DNA of 8,759 nt, taken from the NCBI GenBank assembly GCA_003153855.1, contig PMBM01000151.1:18672-27430 (forward strand), read 5' to 3'. Under the pieces are notes generated by a model. That model was given only the letters and a program-made list of their open reading frames with translations, did not search any database and was not told the DNA's origin. The stretch comes from Propionibacteriaceae bacterium (GTDB lineage: Bacteria; Actinomycetota; Actinomycetes; Propionibacteriales; Propionibacteriaceae). The position numbers and the translations under genes were made by a program. Below are positions 6,756 to 8,759 of the stretch, one piece after another (position 1 is the stretch's first letter; each line of letters begins with the position of its first letter).

Positions 6756-6757
6756 CG

Positions 6758-8137
6758 TCAGGATGCGTCGGTCCAGCGGGGCTCGGGAGGGCGCTCGTAC
6801 CAGTAGCCTCCCGGCGTGAAGAGCCGATCGACGACGTCCTGGAGCACACCCGCCTCCTGAAGCAGGTCCAGGATCGTGTAGCGCGTACGGATCGTCTGCG
6901 CCTGGAAGTACTTCGTGCGCAGCTGCTCGAGGGAGACCGCGATCTGGCCCGGGTGGTGGATCGCCCCGACCCTGCGCAGGATGTCCTCGACCTCCGCGGC
7001 GGGTATCACCTGCTGCGCGAGCCGGAACCGCAGCTCGGGCCAGACGCGCCGGATCGTCTCGAGACGCTCGCGAGCCGCGTCCAGCGAGAGGTACTTGTCG
7101 GCCGACGCTCGTACCGCCGACTCACGAATGATCGACACCGGTTGCAGAGCCTCGACGCGTGCACGATCCTCCTCCGGCGTCGGCCACGCGGCGAGCCGTG
7201 ACTCCACGTCGATCGACGCGAGGTCGAGACCGAGCACCATCTCGTACAGGGCGCACATCGCGAGCGTGCCGAGACCGACCTTGAAGCCGTGCGAGAGGGG
7301 GATCGCCCAGTCGCGGCCGTACCCCTCCATCTCCCACTGATGGCTGAAGTAGTGACCTGCCCCAGACGCGGGCCGTGAGGTGCCGTACACCTGGATCGCC
7401 AGGCCCGACATCTGCAGACCTTCGCTGAGCGCAGCGACCGCCTCCAGATCGCCGCGACGCAGGCCGTCGGGATCAGCGATCGCATCCTGCAGCGGACCCT
7501 GTACGAGGTCCCACACGTCCCAGTCGACCGCCTCGACGCCGAGAGCATCGGACACCAACCAGTCGGCGCCGGCAGGCACCTTCTCGAACAGGTCGCCCAG
7601 CCCGGTGGCCGTCAGCCGGCTCGGGGCCGCTGCCATCACGTCGATCGGGGCGATCACCGCGATCGGCGCGCGGCACGTGACCGTGCTCTTCACGCCCTTG
7701 ACCGTGATCGCGGCACCCTCGGCCGTGTACCCGTCGACCGATGCGGCGGTGCACACCGACAGGTACGGACGACCGACCATGTCGCTCGCGTTCTTGACGA
7801 CATCGTTGATCGACCCGGACCCCACGGACACCGCGGCCGCGTCGGTGGCGGCGAGGATGTCCCGCACGCGCAGCACCATCGCGTCGTCGGCGAACAGGAC
7901 CGGCGTGCCGGGGAAGATGACGGGCTCGTCGAGCTCGATCCCCGCCGCGCGCAGCGAGTCCCGGACACCCGGCCCGGCCGCTTCCCACGTGTTCTCGTCG
8001 GCGACGATGATCGCGCGCATGCCGGGCAGGTACTCGACGAAGGTCGCCCCGATCCGGTCGAGCACGCCAACCCCCGACACGACGGCCTTGGTCTGGCCGG
8101 CGCCCGCGAGGGCGGTCTCGATCCTGCTGGTTGCCAT
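6758..8137 (-). CDS. sn-glycerol-1-phosphate dehydrogenase (AraM/EgsA-like, Fe-ADH superfamily)
   Basis: The predicted cytoplasmic NAD(P)-dependent enzyme of 459 residues would interconvert dihydroxyacetone phosphate and sn-glycerol 1-phosphate. Family motifs are clear: the nucleotide-binding GSGSINDVVK (106-115), TAASVDGYTAEGAAI (130-144), TGLGDLFEK (178-186), GAGHYFSHQWEME (259-271) and SHGFKVGLGT (282-291). Asp182, His262 and His283 are the likely divalent-metal ligands, with Asp135 and His266 near the substrate, by comparison with B. subtilis AraM from memory. The protein is longer than AraM (about 390 residues), mostly in the C-terminal helical part. The start is ATG at 8137 because AGGAG sits eight bases upstream; the frame stays open to 8233, but that extension lacks a ribosome site and family residues. 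It is convergent with the DUF3039 gene and divergent from the ABC-F gene. Another Fe-ADH polyol-phosphate dehydrogenase is possible. No archaeal-type lipid genes are nearby, so the fate of the product is unknown. Confidence 0.88.
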   Translation of the reverse strand: MATSRIETALAGAGQTKAVVSGVGVLDRIGATFVEYLPGMRAIIVADENTWEAAGPGVRDSLRAAGIELDEPVIFPGTPVLFADDAMVLRVRDILAATDAAAVSVGSGSINDVVKNASDMVGRPYLSVCTAASVDGYTAEGAAITVKGVKSTVTCRAPIAVIAPIDVMAAAPSRLTATGLGDLFEKVPAGADWLVSDALGVEAVDWDVWDLVQGPLQDAIADPDGLRRGDLEAVAALSEGLQMSGLAIQVYGTSRPASGAGHYFSHQWEMEGYGRDWAIPLSHGFKVGLGTLAMCALYEMVLGLDLASIDVESRLAAWPTPEEDRARVEALQPVSIIRESAVRASADKYLSLDAARERLETIRRVWPELRFRLAQQVIPAAEVEDILRRVGAIHHPGQIAVSLEQLRTKYFQAQTIRTRYTILDLLQEAGVLQDVVDRLFTPGGYWYERPPEPRWTDAS

Positions 8138-8145
8138 CGTGGATT

Positions 8146-8150
8146 CTCCT
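8146..8150 (-). promoter_or_regulatory. ribosome binding site of the dehydrogenase gene
   Basis: On the minus strand AGGAG is followed by eight bases and then the ATG at 8137. It is the strongest Shine-Dalgarno sequence in the window and decides the start against longer in-frame alternatives reaching to 8233. Confidence 0.8.
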
Positions 8151-8337
8151 GGAGGGACGGTCTGCACAGTTCGATACTCGCACCCACCGCGGCGAGGTCC
8201 TGCGGCGATGAGGGCGGTGGCCATCAGTTGCACGAAACGAGCCCGCCAGGTCGTCGGTTACGGCCACTCGTGGGCGCCACCGGCGCGAACTGGGTGTCGA
8301 CGGCGGCTTACCGTTCACTCACCATGGAGCGCTACGG

Positions 8338-8350
8338 CAGACTTAGCCAC
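8338..8350 (+). promoter_or_regulatory. candidate leaderless -10 element of the ABC-F gene
   Basis: CAGACT (8338-8343) is followed by seven bases and the ATG at 8351. It is imperfect, keeping the A and final T of TANNNT. The longer string GGCAGACTT also occurs just upstream of the RDD gene start on the other strand (5003-4995), where the spacing is six bases. No Shine-Dalgarno sequence precedes the ATG. Confidence 0.3.
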
Positions 8351-8759
8351 ATGGGCCACGTCGACATCAACGCGGTCTCGTACTCCCTTCCTGACGGAAG
8401 ACCCCTGCTCGACGAGATCACCTTCCGCGTGGGCGGCGGCGCCACCGCGGCGCTCGTCGGTCCCAACGGCACGGGCAAGACCACGCTGCTGCGGATCGTC
8501 GCCGGCGACATCGACGCCCACGAGGGCACGGTCACCTCCAGTGGCGGCATCGGCGTGATGCGGCAGTTCATCGGCCATGGGAGGCGGAAGGCGAAGCACG
8601 GCGAGCGGGGGTACGACGACGTGGCCGGCCTGCTTCTGTCCCTCGCCCCGCCACGGATCCGGACGGCCGCCGACGAGCTCGAGGCCTCCGAGCTGGCGAT
8701 GATGGCCGACGAGGACGAACCGGCGCAGCTGCGGTACGCGCAGGCGCTGGCCGACTGGG
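8351..8759 (+). CDS. ABC-F family ATPase, N-terminal part only
   Basis: The visible 136 residues begin MGHVDINAVSYSLPDGRPLL, followed by Walker A GPNGTGKTT (37-45) and a Q-loop in GVMRQF (68-73), then the start of the helical region. This opening resembles soluble, duplicated ABC-F ATPases of actinobacteria, which act on or near the ribosome; some protect it from antibiotics and others tune translation. Subfamily and resistance role cannot be judged from this fragment. The second ATPase half, Walker B and signature motif lie beyond the right edge. Walker A has Thr41 where Ala is usual, a mild change. Residues 75-87 (GHGRRKAKHGERG) are strongly basic. An in-frame ATG at 8324 would add nine residues (MERYGRLSH); I prefer 8351 because family members commonly start MGH, but neither start has a Shine-Dalgarno sequence. 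Confidence 0.88.
   Translation, partial: MGHVDINAVSYSLPDGRPLLDEITFRVGGGATAALVGPNGTGKTTLLRIVAGDIDAHEGTVTSSGGIGVMRQFIGHGRRKAKHGERGYDDVAGLLLSLAPPRIRTAADELEASELAMMADEDEPAQLRYAQALADW

Larger units (their letters stand above)
8138..8350. other. divergent gap between dehydrogenase and ABC-F genes
   Basis: This 213-bp region should hold promoters in both directions. On the minus strand TATCGA (about 8174-8169), some 30 bases before the dehydrogenase ATG, is a weak -10 candidate without a clear -35. On the plus strand CAGACT (8338-8343) ends seven bases before the ABC-F ATG. I see no RNA gene or operator-like palindrome of convincing length. Confidence 0.3.

Noticed and set aside
8146..8154. CTCC-A-GGAG palindrome that might hide the dehydrogenase ribosome site
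   Set aside because: Only one base separates the arms, so a simple hairpin cannot form.
8138..8233. 32-residue N-terminal extension of the dehydrogenase
   Set aside because: The strong AGGAG lies eight bases before the internal ATG at 8137, and the extension shows no family similarity.
8324..8350. Upstream in-frame ATG for the ABC-F protein
   Set aside because: Family members commonly begin with MGH at the position of 8351, and the extra nine residues lack support; still, the choice is not certain.
7380..8558. Plus-strand open frame of 392 codons
   Set aside because: It covers the dehydrogenase gene in antisense and then runs into the ABC-F gene in another frame; its Ser/Ala/Arg-rich translation resembles no family. 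Its last part reads through Walker A bases out of frame.

Overview
The window looks like chromosomal DNA from a high-GC actinobacterium. The third codon positions are strongly G/C, it carries families typical of that phylum (DUF2510-RDD protein, DUF3039 protein, a 'MGHV'-type ABC-F ATPase), and it has TANNNT-type promoters placed directly against start codons. A member of Nocardioidaceae or a relative (for example Aeromicrobium or Nocardioides) is my guess; the sequence alone does not prove it.

Layout: (1) 1-1514, minus: the N-terminal two thirds of a 4-alpha-glucanotransferase (malQ), running off the left edge. (2) 1718-4147, minus: a large predicted secreted protein made of a signal peptide, four DUF4214-like repeats, two putative Ig-like domains and seven RCC1 repeats, each with one cysteine pair. 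(3) 4205-4990, minus: a DUF2510-RDD membrane protein. (4) 4991-5154: a divergent regulatory gap. (5) 5155-6321, plus: a membrane-anchored Ser/Thr protein kinase with several unusual catalytic-motif residues. (6) 6348-6629, plus: a small DUF3039 putative zinc protein, apparently leaderless. (7) 6630-6757: a convergent gap holding 20-bp direct repeats and an imperfect 44-nt hairpin that share one inverted arm. (8) 6758-8137, minus: an AraM/EgsA-type sn-glycerol-1-phosphate dehydrogenase. (9) 8351-8759, plus: the N-terminus of an ABC-F ATPase, running off the right edge.

The genes do not form an obvious single pathway. malQ serves maltodextrin/glycogen metabolism, the kinase and RDD protein are membrane-associated and divergently transcribed, and the dehydrogenase makes or uses glycerol-1-phosphate. 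The least ordinary parts are the RCC1 gene (architecture, a strict 51-residue cysteine-paired period, and codon use unlike its neighbours), the kinase with substituted HRD-K, DFG and APE motifs, and the repeat/hairpin block between the convergent genes. I found no CRISPR array, tRNA, rRNA, insertion sequence or recognisable defence system, and no clear evidence of a wholly new multi-gene system.
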